Below are positions 24,440 through 33,501 of a DNA stretch of 35,073 nucleotides, piece by piece (positions within the stretch are counted from its first letter, which is position 1; each line of letters begins with the position of its first letter). The notes under the pieces are model-generated. The model did not search any database. It saw only the letters and a list, made by a program, of their open reading frames with translations, and was not told where the DNA came from. The stretch is from Eisenbergiella porci (GTDB lineage: Bacteria > Bacillota > Clostridia > Lachnospirales > Lachnospiraceae). Where the stretch lies: NCBI RefSeq assembly GCF_009696275.1, contig NZ_VUMI01000059.1, positions 1-35,073 of the forward strand, given 5' to 3'. The position numbers and the translations under genes were made by a program.

Positions 24440-24682
24440 GTTTTTCTCCTTCGTTTTTTCTTTTATTATGTCATAATACATAAAAATTATACAGAAACTT
24501 ACGTTATTTAGAAAAAATTAAGAAATATTTAAAAGAACTGCATAGATTTTTAGAAGGCAACTATAGTATGATAATCGGAGTAATTCCAGTGAGGTATTAT
24601 TTATAAGGAAGGCTGAACGGGGCAGGCTGCCGGAATAAGGCCAAAATGGAATTGTCTGCATCAACTGGAAGAAAAATACCTG

Positions 24683-24711
24683 TTGACAAAAAACAGAATC
24701 AGTATTACTGT
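24683..24711 (+). promoter_or_regulatory. Promoter of the MacB-like efflux operon
   Basis: A perfect TTGACA (24683-24688), a 17-nt spacer and TACTGT (24706-24711). The -10 box overlaps the palindrome at 24708-24729. The remaining 24440-24680 stretch is AT-rich and shows no gene. Confidence 0.75.
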
Positions 24712-24729
24712 ATTAATTACATAATACAG
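24708..24729. promoter_or_regulatory. Palindromic operator over the efflux promoter
   Basis: CTGTATTA (24708-24715), ATTACA, TAATACAG (24722-24729): perfect 8-bp arms overlapping the -10 box and start site. It looks like a repressor site, for example for a GntR/YtrA-, PadR- or MarR-type regulator. No such gene is next to it. Confidence 0.7.
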
Positions 24730-24809
24730 GAGATATATCATGTAGTTTTCCAGGTGAGGCCGCCTGTATTTCAGGTCATGGACATATGGAAAACAAAGGG
24801 AGAGAATTT

Positions 24810-25514
24810 ATGAGCGCGCTGGTTGAAGTAAAGGACATGTGTAAGGTATATAACCCGGGTGAAAATGAGGTGCGGGCGCTTGATCATGTCAATGTAACTA
24901 TTAATGAGAATGAATTTGTAGCAATTATCGGCCATTCTGGTTCCGGAAAGTCTACGCTGATGAACATGCTGGGGTGCCTGGATGTACCCACAAGCGGAAC
25001 ATATCTTCTGCATGACCAGGATGTTTCAAGAATGAGCGATGATGAACTTTCGGATATCAGGAACAGGGAAATCGGCTTTATTTTTCAGGGCTTTAACCTG
25101 ATTCAGAATCTGACGGCCTTGGAAAATGTGGAGCTGCCCCTGATTTACCGCGGCGTGGGGAAAAGGGAGCGGACAGAGCTTTCCAGGAATGCCCTCACGA
25201 GAGTGGGGCTTGAGAAAAGAATGAGCCATAAGCCCTCTGAGATGTCCGGCGGGCAGCAGCAGAGAGTTGCCATCGCAAGAGCGATTGCCCAGGCACCTCC
25301 GGTAATCCTTGCGGATGAGCCTACCGGTAACCTGGATTCCGGTTCTACGAAGGAAATTATGGGGATTCTGAAGGATTTACATAAGGAAGGCAGAACGGTA
25401 ATCATTATCACCCATGATAATGACATTGCGGCTCAGGCAGAACGTGTTATCAGGATTAAGGACGGCCAGATTGAAGCGGATTATGTTCAGGATACGGAAA
25501 TTTATGAAGAATAA
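24810..25514 (+). CDS. ABC transporter ATP-binding protein, MacB/LolD type
   Basis: A 234-aa ATPase with Walker [11 protein letters not shown]-loop [20 protein letters not shown], signature [14 protein letters not shown], Walker [14 protein letters not shown] and the H-loop IITHD. The ENVELPL and NLDSGST elements mark the MacB/LolD/FtsE subfamily. I chose ATG 24810 after GGGAGAG; the ATG at 24786 lacks a good site. It is the first gene of a three-gene operon with a membrane-fusion protein and a MacB-type permease. Confidence 0.94.
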   Translation: MSALVEVKDMCKVYNPGENEVRALDHVNVTINENEFVAIIGHSGSGKSTLMNMLGCLDVPTSGTYLLHDQDVSRMSDDELSDIRNREIGFIFQGFNLIQNLTALENVELPLIYRGVGKRERTELSRNALTRVGLEKRMSHKPSEMSGGQQQRVAIARAIAQAPPVILADEPTGNLDSGSTKEIMGILKDLHKEGRTVIIITHDNDIAAQAERVIRIKDGQIEADYVQDTEIYEE

Positions 25515-25640
25515 CTGCTAAAGCAGGCTTTCAGACAGTTATTAGAAGCAGTGTGGGAAGCGGCGCAGGACAAGCCGCAGGCCGGCTCTGTTTTTATGAA
25601 TAAAGGCAACTACCCGATGGGACTGAATGGAGGATACAAG

Positions 25641-27458
25641 ATGAGTGAGTTAGAAAACAAGGGCGCCGAAAACCTGACGGAGGTCCAGGAGACGGCAAAG
25701 GAAAAGAAGAAAAGAGAAAAAGCCGAAGCTAAGGAAAAGAAAGCGCAGCAGAAGAGAGAGGCCATTATGGCCGGCGGCACACAGAAGAAGAAAAAGAAGA
25801 AAATAGGCTGGATTATTGCACTGGTTCTCGTGGTAGTCATTGTGGGTTATTCCGTAGTGACCAGCGTAATTGCCAAGAATACGCCCATGCAGGTGAATAC
25901 CATTGAAGTGGCGGTGGGAAGCATTGAAGAGACCATGTCCACCAGCGGTACGGTGAGCAGTGAACAGAGCAGGACGTACTATGCGCCGGTAGGCGCCACT
26001 ATCTCTGAGATGAAAATCGCTCTGGGCGACGAGGTGGCTCAAGGACAGCAGCTGGTAGCTTTCGATACCACCGAACTGGAAAACAGAAAAGCAAAAGCGG
26101 CGCTGGAAGCTTCCGCAACGGCGAACAGCTACAGAAGCTCCCAGTATCAGAGCAACAAGAATGAATCAAAGTATAATGAAGCAACCATCGGCCTGGACGA
26201 GCTGAAGATCCTTGCCGAGCAGCAGGAGCAGTATGTACAGGGACTGAAATATCAGCTGGAGGATGAAACCCAGCGTGAAAGAGAAAAGCTTCAGGATTGG
26301 CTGGGCAAGCTGAACCAGGAACTGGAGACACAGAATAATAAGCTGGCGGAGCAGAGTGATTCGGATGCCAGAAAAGGAATTCAGGAAATCATCCAGAACC
26401 TGAATAACAGTATCCGGGAAACAAGCAACCAGCTCAGCGATCTGAGCATGTCCGAGGATCTGAGAGAAACCCAGCGTATTATTGACGCGGAGCAGAAGAA
26501 GCTGGAGGATATGAAAGAAGAGATCAGCAAGAGGGAAGGAAAGGAATCTTCCTCCGAAGCAGGAATTGCAGATCCTTATTCCAAGCAGCAGCTGGCTGAT
26601 ACCGTACAGAGCGCACAGATTACCGCAAATGAAGCAGCGGCAGAGCTGGAGAAGGCACAGGCGGGTGTTGTTGCGGAATTCCCCGGCATCGTAACCAAGA
26701 TTGCCACCGTATCCACATCCAAGGATGCAACCAAGGGCGGCGGCCTTCTGGAAGGGGCTACCGTAGCGGAAGGAACCGAGCTTTTTACCATAGAAAGCAA
26801 CAAGCAGGTAAAGGTCGGAATCGAAGTCACTAAATATGATCTGCCTAAAATCGAAATTGGCCAGAAGGTGGATATTACCATTGCAGGAAAAGAATATGAA
26901 GGCGAGGTTTCCAAAATAAATAAAGTGGCCGCTGCCAATTCCCAGGGAACGCCTGTGGTTGGAGCAGAGGTACATATCAAGAACCCGGACGAGGATATTT
27001 TCCTGGGCGTGGAGGCCAAGCTTGTTATCCATACCGCATCTGCGGAAAATGTTCTTACAGTACCTGTTGAAATCGTAAATGCGGATAAGCAGGGTGAGTT
27101 CTGCTACGTTGTGGAAAACGGCGTGGTAACCATGAGAAGAATCACCACAGGAATTTCCTCCGATAGCATGGTTGAGGTAAAGGAAGGCCTGAAGAAAGGC
27201 GATCAGATATTATATGATGTGACAGGTATGGTGACAGAGGGCATGAAGGTCATGGCGGTTCCTATGGGAAGCGCCATGGCGGGTGCGGCAATGACTGACG
27301 CAGCGGCTTCCGAGACCGGCGCAGCCGTGGAAACAGCGTCGGAAGCATCCACTGAAAACGTATCAGAAGAAGGCTCCTCCGAAGCGGCAGGCCAGGAGAC
27401 GGAGACCGCTGGAACACAGACACAGACGGACGGTGCGGCGGATTCCGGAAACAAGTAA
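25641..27458 (+). CDS. Membrane-fusion protein (HlyD/MacA-like) of an ABC efflux system
   Basis: A 605-aa protein. The cytoplasmic N-terminus (1-52) is very Lys/Glu-rich, a single membrane helix follows (about 55-77), then a split biotinyl-lipoyl domain (APVGATISEMKIALGDEVAQ), a long coiled coil (about 150-300), the second lipoyl half (AEFPGIVTKIATV), a beta-barrel and a C-terminal domain (VPVEIVNADKQGEFCYVVEN). It ends in a low-complexity Ala/Ser/Glu/Thr tail of about 65 residues. ATG 25641 follows GGAGGA. It should bridge the MacB-like permease to the wall space. As this is a one-membrane cell, there is no TolC partner to reach; it may hand substrate to the outside or help shape the pump. 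Confidence 0.91.
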   Translation: MSELENKGAENLTEVQETAKEKKKREKAEAKEKKAQQKREAIMAGGTQKKKKKKIGWIIALVLVVVIVGYSVVTSVIAKNTPMQVNTIEVAVGSIEETMSTSGTVSSEQSRTYYAPVGATISEMKIALGDEVAQGQQLVAFDTTELENRKAKAALEASATANSYRSSQYQSNKNESKYNEATIGLDELKILAEQQEQYVQGLKYQLEDETQREREKLQDWLGKLNQELETQNNKLAEQSDSDARKGIQEIIQNLNNSIRETSNQLSDLSMSEDLRETQRIIDAEQKKLEDMKEEISKREGKESSSEAGIADPYSKQQLADTVQSAQITANEAAAELEKAQAGVVAEFPGIVTKIATVSTSKDATKGGGLLEGATVAEGTELFTIESNKQVKVGIEVTKYDLPKIEIGQKVDITIAGKEYEGEVSKINKVAAANSQGTPVVGAEVHIKNPDEDIFLGVEAKLVIHTASAENVLTVPVEIVNADKQGEFCYVVENGVVTMRRITTGISSDSMVEVKEGLKKGDQILYDVTGMVTEGMKVMAVPMGSAMAGAAMTDAAASETGAAVETASEASTENVSEEGSSEAAGQETETAGTQTQTDGAADSGNK

Positions 27459-27500
27459 TCCGGGCCTGCTCACAGCGGTCTATATAAGGAGGATGCAATA

Positions 27501-28712
27501 GTGGCACAGGCATGGGAATATATAAAAATTGCCCTGATGAATATCAAAAGCAATAAAGGCCGGTCCATTCTGACAATGCTTGGTATTATTATCGGCATTA
27601 CATCCGTTATCATGATTATTTCCATTGGTGACGGAGTAAAGGGACAGGTAAACGACGAACTGAATGCCATGGCCGGAGGGCTGATTGGTATTTATGTAAA
27701 TAATGAACACAGTGAAGATGAGGTTTATTTCTCCACGGACGATTTTGAAGCAATTCAGGAAAAGGTGGCGGGTGTTAAAGGCGTTACGCCGGTGTATACC
27801 CTTTACGGGAGCGTAATCGGTAAAAAAGGCGAGTTTACCGCATATGCCTCCGGTGGAACGGAGAGCATGGAGTTCTATCAGAGTGAACCGATAATTGCGG
27901 GCCGTTATTTTACCGCCAACGATTACTACTCCGGCAATAAGGTATGCGTGGTGCCGGAGCAGGCGGCCAAGAAGCTGTTCGGCACTACGGATGTTATCGG
28001 TCTTACTATTGAAGTGACCCTGTACGGAACCACACAGGATCTGAGAATCGTAGGCATACGTAAGGACAGCGCTTCAGCCATGTTCAGTATGTACGGAGAC
28101 ATGATTAACATTGAGCTGCCGCTCAGCGTACTGAGCGCTTCCTATGGGTTATATTTCGGTGATTTTACGGACTTTTATGTTATCTGTGACTCTCCGGCGG
28201 AATCCATGCAGGTGGCGCAGAGCACGATCAACCTCATGGAAGGAAGGCATAATGTGAGAGGGAAAGGGTTGCTTCAGGTGCAGAACATGCAGGATCAGAT
28301 TTCCCAAATCAACTCCGTGCTGGGCAGTATCTCTATCTTTGTAGTTATTGTGGCAGCGATTTCCCTGCTGGTCGGCGGTATCGGCGTAATGAATATCATG
28401 CTGGTATCCGTAACGGAACGTACCAGGGAAATCGGTATCCGTAAATCCCTGGGAGCCAGGACCGGATCCATCCTGCTGCAGTTCTTGTCCGAATCCGCCA
28501 TTATTACCCTTATGGGAGGGATTATCGGCATTATTCTGGGAATTACAGGCGCCATACTGATAGGCGGCGTGATTGGCTTTGCTGCAAGAGTTAAGGTAGG
28601 CACCGTGCTGATTGCATCCCTGTTCTCGGCAGGCGTAGGTATTTTCTTCGGTATCTATCCTGCAAGAAAGGCTGCAAAGCTCAGCCCTATTGAAGCGCTG
28701 CGCCATGAATAA
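27501..28712 (+). CDS. MacB-like ABC transporter permease (FtsX fold)
   Basis: A 403-aa permease. The N-terminal segment ALMNIKSNKGRSILTMLGII runs into helix 1 (about 21-42), a large external MacB periplasmic-core-like domain (about 45-270) follows, then three C-terminal helices (about 275-300, 325-355 and 365-390) with VGGIGVMNIMLVSVTERTRE and the end GIYPARKAAKLSPIEALRHE. These are signature segments of MacB permeases. The start is GTG 27501 after AAGGAGG. With the preceding ATPase and fusion protein it forms an exporter for a peptide, antibiotic or lipid-like substrate that cannot be named from sequence. Confidence 0.93.
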   Translation: MAQAWEYIKIALMNIKSNKGRSILTMLGIIIGITSVIMIISIGDGVKGQVNDELNAMAGGLIGIYVNNEHSEDEVYFSTDDFEAIQEKVAGVKGVTPVYTLYGSVIGKKGEFTAYASGGTESMEFYQSEPIIAGRYFTANDYYSGNKVCVVPEQAAKKLFGTTDVIGLTIEVTLYGTTQDLRIVGIRKDSASAMFSMYGDMINIELPLSVLSASYGLYFGDFTDFYVICDSPAESMQVAQSTINLMEGRHNVRGKGLLQVQNMQDQISQINSVLGSISIFVVIVAAISLLVGGIGVMNIMLVSVTERTREIGIRKSLGARTGSILLQFLSESAIITLMGGIIGIILGITGAILIGGVIGFAARVKVGTVLIASLFSAGVGIFFGIYPARKAAKLSPIEALRHE

Positions 28713-28748
28713 TCCTGAAAACCGGGACGGCTCCCGGTAGAAAATAAC

Positions 28749-28776
28749 TTGCGTTATAGCGGATTATCAGTATAAT
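28749..28776 (+). promoter_or_regulatory. Promoter-like site after the efflux operon
   Basis: TTGCGT (28749-28754), a 16-nt spacer and a perfect TATAAT (28771-28776). It lies just before a terminator, so a transcript from it would be about 38 nt unless it reads through into the YcxB-like gene. Confidence 0.55.
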
Positions 28777-28792
28777 ATAATGTTAAGTAGAC

Positions 28793-28821
28793 AAAAGCAC
28801 CTACGATGTAGGTGCTTTTTC
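28793..28821 (+). terminator. Rho-independent terminator of the efflux operon
   Basis: AAAAGCACCTAC (28793-28804) and GTAGGTGCTTTT (28808-28819) are perfect 12-bp arms with loop GAT, followed by T and C. Confidence 0.9.
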
Positions 28822-28867
28822 GGGTCTGAGATAAACAACAAAATAAATATCAGGAGTATATACTTAA

Positions 28868-29347
28868 ATGGAAGTGGAATTTGATGTCAAAATAGATTCA
28901 GGAGTACTGTATGACTACATGCTTCACCATACCTACACCAGCTTTGCCGGAGTGGTGGGAACCACGGTGGGCGCACTGATGCTGGTGGCATTCGGCATGA
29001 CCGGCCATATAATCTATCTCATTGCCGGCTTGGTGATACTGCTGTACCAGCCGGGCAGCCTGTTTCTTAAGGCCAAGCAGCAGGCTCTTACCAATCCCGC
29101 CTTCAAGCAGCCCCTCCATTACAAAATGACGGAAGAAGGGGTGGAGGTATCCCAGGGAGAAGCAACGGAATTCCAGAAATGGGAGGATATGGTGAAAGCG
29201 GTGTCCACAGCCCGCAGTATCGTACTTTATACCACAAGAATCAATGCCAGCATTTTTCCCCGCAGAGATCTGAAGGATAATCTTTCCAAGGCAGTGGAGA
29301 TGATTTCCACACACATGCCTCCGAAAAAGGTAAACATCCGGATGTGA
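28868..29347 (+). CDS. YcxB-like membrane protein
   Basis: A 159-aa protein with two adjacent hydrophobic helices (about 26-66) and a soluble C-terminal domain with LHYKMTEEGVEVSQGEATEF and FQKWEDMVKAVSTARSIVLY, which matches the YcxB-like family (a conserved helix pair followed by a small beta domain). The function of the family is unknown. AGGAG lies about 12 bases before the ATG. It is 51 bp upstream of tsaE on the same strand and may be co-transcribed. Confidence 0.8.
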   Translation: MEVEFDVKIDSGVLYDYMLHHTYTSFAGVVGTTVGALMLVAFGMTGHIIYLIAGLVILLYQPGSLFLKAKQQALTNPAFKQPLHYKMTEEGVEVSQGEATEFQKWEDMVKAVSTARSIVLYTTRINASIFPRRDLKDNLSKAVEMISTHMPPKKVNIRM

Positions 29348-29398
29348 AGCCGGACGGCGGTATAGCAGCCCGTGCCGGGATAACAGGAGAATTGGAAT

Positions 29399-29854
29399 AT
29401 GAATCAGCAAACAGAAGTAATTGAAAGCTTCAGCGCAGAGGAAACCTATGCGCTGGGAGAAAAAATAGGACAGGAAGCGAAGCCCGGCCAGGTTTATACC
29501 CTGATCGGAGATCTGGGCGTGGGCAAAACCGTTTTTACCCAGGGAGTCGCAGCGGGGCTTGGCATAACTGAGCCGGTCAGCAGCCCTACGTTTACCATCG
29601 TGCAGATCTATGAGGAAGGCCGTATGCCTTTTTACCATTTTGACGTATACCGGATTGGTGATCCGGAGGAAATGGAGGAGGTGGGCTTTGAGGACTGCAT
29701 TTACGGAGAAGGGCTGTGCCTGATAGAATGGGCCAACCTCATTGAGGAAATTCTTCCCCCTGCATATACACAGGTGCGGATTGAAAAAGATTTAAGCCGG
29801 GGCTTTGATTACCGCAAAATTACCCTGACAAGGATAGGAGAAGCGCAGGAATGA
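29399..29854 (+). CDS. tsaE: tRNA t6A biosynthesis ATPase TsaE
   Basis: A 151-aa ATPase that supports TsaB-TsaD in making N6-threonylcarbamoyl-adenosine at position 37 of ANN-decoding tRNAs. Walker A is GDLGVGKT (37-44), followed by SSPTFTIV and LIEWANLI, all typical of the family. Its stop overlaps the tsaB start as ATGA, so the two are co-translated. Confidence 0.95.
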   Translation: MNQQTEVIESFSAEETYALGEKIGQEAKPGQVYTLIGDLGVGKTVFTQGVAAGLGITEPVSSPTFTIVQIYEEGRMPFYHFDVYRIGDPEEMEEVGFEDCIYGEGLCLIEWANLIEEILPPAYTQVRIEKDLSRGFDYRKITLTRIGEAQE

Positions 29855-30687
29855 AAATATTAGCCATAGACAGTTCAGGGCTGGTAGCCAGTGTGGCGGT
29901 GACGGAGGATGACAGCCTTATAGCCGAATACACAACAAATTATAAGAAAACACACTCTCAGACCCTGCTCCCCATGCTGGATGAAGTGAAAAAAATGATT
30001 GAACTGGATCTGTCCTGTGTTGATGCCATCGCAGTATCCGCAGGGCCTGGTTCCTTTACGGGACTCAGGATCGGCTCTGCCACAGCCAAGGGGCTGGGGC
30101 TTGCATTGGATAAACCGATTATCAGCGTCCCTACGGTGGATGCGCTTGCCATGAATGTATACGGAACCGATCATATCGTATGCCCCCTCATGGATGCAAG
30201 AAGAAGCCAGGTCTATACCGGCATTTACCGTTTCCTTCCGGAGGAGACGGCGCAGGAAACCTCCTCATTAGAGGTGAATTTTAAACTGGATATTCTGGAA
30301 CCCCAGTGCGTGGTTCCCATTGAAACCATAGCGAAGAAGCTGAATGCGCTTCCCGGAGAAAACTGCGTGGTATTTTTAGGAGACGGCGTTCCTGTATTTC
30401 GGGAAAAACTGGCGGCTCTCATGCACCGTCCCTATACCTTTGCCCCTGCACTCTGCAACAGGCAGCGTGCCTCGGCGGTAGCCGTCCTTGCACAGACCTA
30501 CGCCCGTTTGGGCAAAATGGAATCCGCAGCCGCCCATGTGCCGGAATACCTGCGCCCCTCCCAGGCGGAACGGGAACGCAGCGAGGCTCAGAAAACAGCA
30601 GGCGATCAGGCCGGGGATGCCATGATGAGAAAAGGGACCTATTCCAGGCAGCAGAAGCTTAAGAATCGTGAAAGCGGTGAAACGTAA
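29851..30687 (+). CDS. tsaB: tRNA t6A biosynthesis protein TsaB
   Basis: A 278-aa ASKHA-fold scaffold protein that dimerises with TsaD. It begins MKILAIDSSGLVASVAVTED and has THSQTLLPMLDEV, SAGPGSFTGLRIGSATAKGL and PLMDARRSQVYTGIY. The core ends near residue 235; a polar tail of about 40 residues rich in Arg, Glu, Lys and Gln follows, longer than in common homologues. It is coupled to tsaE by overlap and its stop shares one base with the rimI start. Confidence 0.94.
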   Translation: MKILAIDSSGLVASVAVTEDDSLIAEYTTNYKKTHSQTLLPMLDEVKKMIELDLSCVDAIAVSAGPGSFTGLRIGSATAKGLGLALDKPIISVPTVDALAMNVYGTDHIVCPLMDARRSQVYTGIYRFLPEETAQETSSLEVNFKLDILEPQCVVPIETIAKKLNALPGENCVVFLGDGVPVFREKLAALMHRPYTFAPALCNRQRASAVAVLAQTYARLGKMESAAAHVPEYLRPSQAERERSEAQKTAGDQAGDAMMRKGTYSRQQKLKNRESGET

Positions 30688-31121
30688 TGGAAATCCGTAC
30701 AATGCTTCCGGAGGATTTATCTCAGGCAGCCGCGCTGGAAGCCGCCTGCTTCGGTTCGGACGCCTGGTCGGAGCAGGCCCTGGAGCAGGCGCTTTCCGAT
30801 AAAAATGCACTCTACCTGTCCTGCGTGGAGGAGGGCAGGCTGATCGCCTGCTGTGGAATCTGGCAGTCCTTTGAAGACGGGGATATTACCAATGTAGCGG
30901 TGGAGGAGGGCAGCAGAAGAAAAGGCTGTGCCCGCAGACTGCTGCTGGAACTGATGCGCCGGGCGAAGCTTTGCGGCGTGGAAAATTTTACGCTGGAGGT
31001 CAGGGAAAGCAATCTCCCTGCGGTTCGGCTCTATGAATTCCTGGGCTTTACTGTAGAAGGGATCCGGAAAAATTTTTACCGGGATCCGGCTGAAAACGCT
31101 CTTATTATGTGGAAGAGATAG
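30687..31121 (+). CDS. rimI: Ribosomal protein bS18 alanine N-acetyltransferase RimI-like
   Basis: A 144-aa GNAT enzyme. It has the start MEIRTMLPEDLSQAAALEAA, the acetyl-CoA site VAVEEGSRRKGCARRLLLEL and the C-terminal ESNLPAVRLYEFLGFTVEGI, ending with YRDPAENALIMWKR. In many Firmicutes rimI lies between tsaB and tsaD, as here, which supports the name. The exact substrate in this organism is inferred. Confidence 0.9.
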   Translation: MEIRTMLPEDLSQAAALEAACFGSDAWSEQALEQALSDKNALYLSCVEEGRLIACCGIWQSFEDGDITNVAVEEGSRRKGCARRLLLELMRRAKLCGVENFTLEVRESNLPAVRLYEFLGFTVEGIRKNFYRDPAENALIMWKR

Positions 31122-31213
31122 GCAGCGCATGGAATAATTACCGCTGTTTTTTGACAAAAAATTACGTTATAATGATTAAAACAATAAGCGTAAAAACGCG
31201 GATAGGAGTGGCC

Positions 31214-31462
31214 ATGCGAGTTTATCTTGATAATAACAATACGGAGCTTATATCGGTGATATGCAACCGATGCGGCAAAGAAATGAAGTTGGAAAATGGA
31301 ATACTGAAGGAAGGATGCTTCGAAGTAAAGCATGCCTTCGGGTATTTCAGTAGCAAGGACGGACAGGTATACCATTTTGACCTGTGCGAACAATGTTTTG
31401 ATAAAATGCTTGCAGAGTTCCGCGTGCCTGCCGAAGTAAAGGAGGCCAGGGAGCTTCTGTAG
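31214..31462 (+). CDS. Small zinc-ribbon-like protein of unknown function
   Basis: An 82-aa protein with two CxxC pairs, CNRCGKEM (17-24) and CEQCFDKM (about 58-65), able to bind zinc. Between them is FEVKHAFGYFSSKDGQVYHF. I chose ATG 31214, five bases after AGGAG; a longer frame from 31109 overlaps rimI and has no site. It lies inside the tRNA-maturation operon between rimI and rnz, so a role in RNA or ribosome matters is possible but not shown. Confidence 0.8.
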   Translation: MRVYLDNNNTELISVICNRCGKEMKLENGILKEGCFEVKHAFGYFSSKDGQVYHFDLCEQCFDKMLAEFRVPAEVKEARELL

Positions 31463-31484
31463 CGGAATGGAGTAATACGACAGA

Positions 31485-32402
31485 ATGCTGGATGTATGTT
31501 TACTGGGTACCGGAGGAATGATGCCGCTGCCGTATCGCTGGCTCACATCCCTCATGGCCCGTTATAATGGAAAAAGTATCATGATTGACTGCGGCGAGGG
31601 AACGCAGATTGCGATGAAGGAGAAGGGCTGGAGTCCGAAGCCGGTGGATATTATATGTTTCACCCATTATCATGCCGACCATATCAGCGGCCTTCCCGGC
31701 ATGCTTCTCACCATGGGGAATGCGGAACGCACCGAACCGCTTCTGCTCATTGGGCCCAAAGGCCTTACCAGGGTGGTGAATGCCCTGCGCGTCATCGCGC
31801 CGGAGCTTCCGTTTGCCATTGAGTGCATGGAGCTTACGGAAAACGAGCAGTCCATCCCCTTAGACGGCTTCCGTATTGAGGCGTTCCGCGTCAACCATAA
31901 CGTGATCTGCTACGGCTATAATATTGTAATAGAACGCGGCGGCCGTTTCCTTTTGGAGAAGGCGCAAAGCCTGGGAATACCCAAACAGTACTGGAACCGC
32001 CTGCAGAAGGGGGAGACAATTGAGACGCCGGAAGGCCTCCTGACTCCCGATATGGTTCTCGGCCCTCCCCGGAAGGGAATCAAGCTTACCTATTGTACGG
32101 ATACAAGGCCCACCGAGGGAATTGTAAAAAATGCCGCCGGAGCGGATCTTTTTATCTGCGAAGGAATGTATGGCGAGCCGGAGAAAAAGGAAAAGGCAAA
32201 GGAGTATAAGCACATGACCTTCCTGGAAGCTGCGGACATGGCTAAGCGCGCCCAGGTAAAACAGATGTGGCTTACTCATTACAGCCCCTCCCTCATCAGG
32301 CCGGAAGACTACATGGATGGCGTGCGTAAAATATTCCCCCAGGCGGCAGTCGGGAAAGATGGAAAAAGTATCGATCTCCTTTTTGAGGAGGAACAGCAGT
32401 AG
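31485..32402 (+). CDS. rnz: Ribonuclease Z (tRNA 3' processing)
   Basis: A 305-aa metallo-beta-lactamase-fold endonuclease that cuts tRNA precursors just after the discriminator base. The zinc motif HYHADH (61-66) is intact, and [16 protein letters not shown] and the late [19 protein letters not shown] supply further ligands. Its length fits the short bacterial RNase Z type. It lies between the zinc-ribbon gene and tsaD. RNase Z acts mainly on tRNAs without an encoded CCA; both tRNA-Ser genes in this window are of that kind. Confidence 0.93.
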   Translation: MLDVCLLGTGGMMPLPYRWLTSLMARYNGKSIMIDCGEGTQIAMKEKGWSPKPVDIICFTHYHADHISGLPGMLLTMGNAERTEPLLLIGPKGLTRVVNALRVIAPELPFAIECMELTENEQSIPLDGFRIEAFRVNHNVICYGYNIVIERGGRFLLEKAQSLGIPKQYWNRLQKGETIETPEGLLTPDMVLGPPRKGIKLTYCTDTRPTEGIVKNAAGADLFICEGMYGEPEKKEKAKEYKHMTFLEAADMAKRAQVKQMWLTHYSPSLIRPEDYMDGVRKIFPQAAVGKDGKSIDLLFEEEQQ

Positions 32403-32455
32403 CAGCCAGGAACTGTCTGGCTGTTATAATCAGCAGTATAAAAGGTGAAAGCATT

Positions 32456-33487
32456 ATGGAAAAAGAAGATATATATATTCTTGCTGTGGAAAGCTCCTGC
32501 GATGAAACCGCAGCCTCCGTTGTCCGCAATGGCAGAGAAGTACTTTCCAATGTGATATATTCCCAGATCGACCTGCACACCCTCTACGGCGGCGTGGTCC
32601 CTGAAATAGCATCCAGAAAGCATATTGAAAAAATCAACCAGGTAATCGAAAAGGCTCTTTCCGACGCAGGAATTACCTTGCAGCAGGCGACAGCCATGGC
32701 GGTCACCTATGGTCCGGGCCTGGTGGGAGCTCTTCTGGTGGGAGTTTCTGCGGCAAAGGCCATCGCCTTCGCTGCCGGCAAACCGTTGGTGGGAGTCCAT
32801 CATATCGAAGGCCATATCAGCGCTAATTATATAGAAAACAAAGATCTGGAGCCTCCCTTTATCTGTCTTGTGGTATCGGGCGGCCATTCCCATCTGGTTG
32901 TGGTGAAGGATTACGGTGAATATGAAATCATCGGAAGAACCAGGGACGATGCGGCGGGAGAAGCATTTGACAAGGTAGCCAGGGCCATAGGCCTGGGATA
33001 TCCCGGAGGCCCCAAGATCGACAGGGTATCCAGGGAAGGAAATCCGGACGCTGTTGTATTCCCCAGGGCCAAAGTGGATGGAAGCACCTATGATTTCAGC
33101 TTCAGCGGCCTGAAATCCGCAGTGCTCAACTACCTCAATTCCTGTGAGATGAAAGGGATTGAGATCTGCCAGGCTGATGTGGCGGCATCCTTCCAGAAAG
33201 CGGTGATCGACGTCCTGGTAGGCCATTCCATGGAAGCCGTATCCCAATATCATTTAAAAAAGTTCGCCATAGCCGGCGGCGTCGCTTCCAATTCTGCGCT
33301 GCGGGCGGCCTTTGAAGAAGCCTGCCGGAAAAACGGGCTGGAATTTTACCATCCCTCCCCCATTTACTGTACGGACAATGCGGCCATGATAGGTGTGGCG
33401 GGATACTATGAATACATAAAAGGCACCAGACATGGCTGGGATCTCAATGCAGTTCCCAACCTGAAGCTGGGAGAAAGAATCAGTTAA
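32456..33487 (+). CDS. tsaD: tRNA N6-adenosine threonylcarbamoyltransferase TsaD
   Basis: A 343-aa catalytic subunit of t6A synthesis. The features are [16 protein letters not shown] at the start, the metal-binding HHIEGH (His116 and His120), [23 protein letters not shown] and [15 protein letters not shown]. Together with TsaB and TsaE from this operon and a TsaC/TsaC2 encoded elsewhere it would complete the pathway. It lies 53 bp after rnz. Confidence 0.96.
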   Translation: MEKEDIYILAVESSCDETAASVVRNGREVLSNVIYSQIDLHTLYGGVVPEIASRKHIEKINQVIEKALSDAGITLQQATAMAVTYGPGLVGALLVGVSAAKAIAFAAGKPLVGVHHIEGHISANYIENKDLEPPFICLVVSGGHSHLVVVKDYGEYEIIGRTRDDAAGEAFDKVARAIGLGYPGGPKIDRVSREGNPDAVVFPRAKVDGSTYDFSFSGLKSAVLNYLNSCEMKGIEICQADVAASFQKAVIDVLVGHSMEAVSQYHLKKFAIAGGVASNSALRAAFEEACRKNGLEFYHPSPIYCTDNAAMIGVAGYYEYIKGTRHGWDLNAVPNLKLGERIS

Positions 33488-33501
33488 GGCAGGATAATGC
33501 T

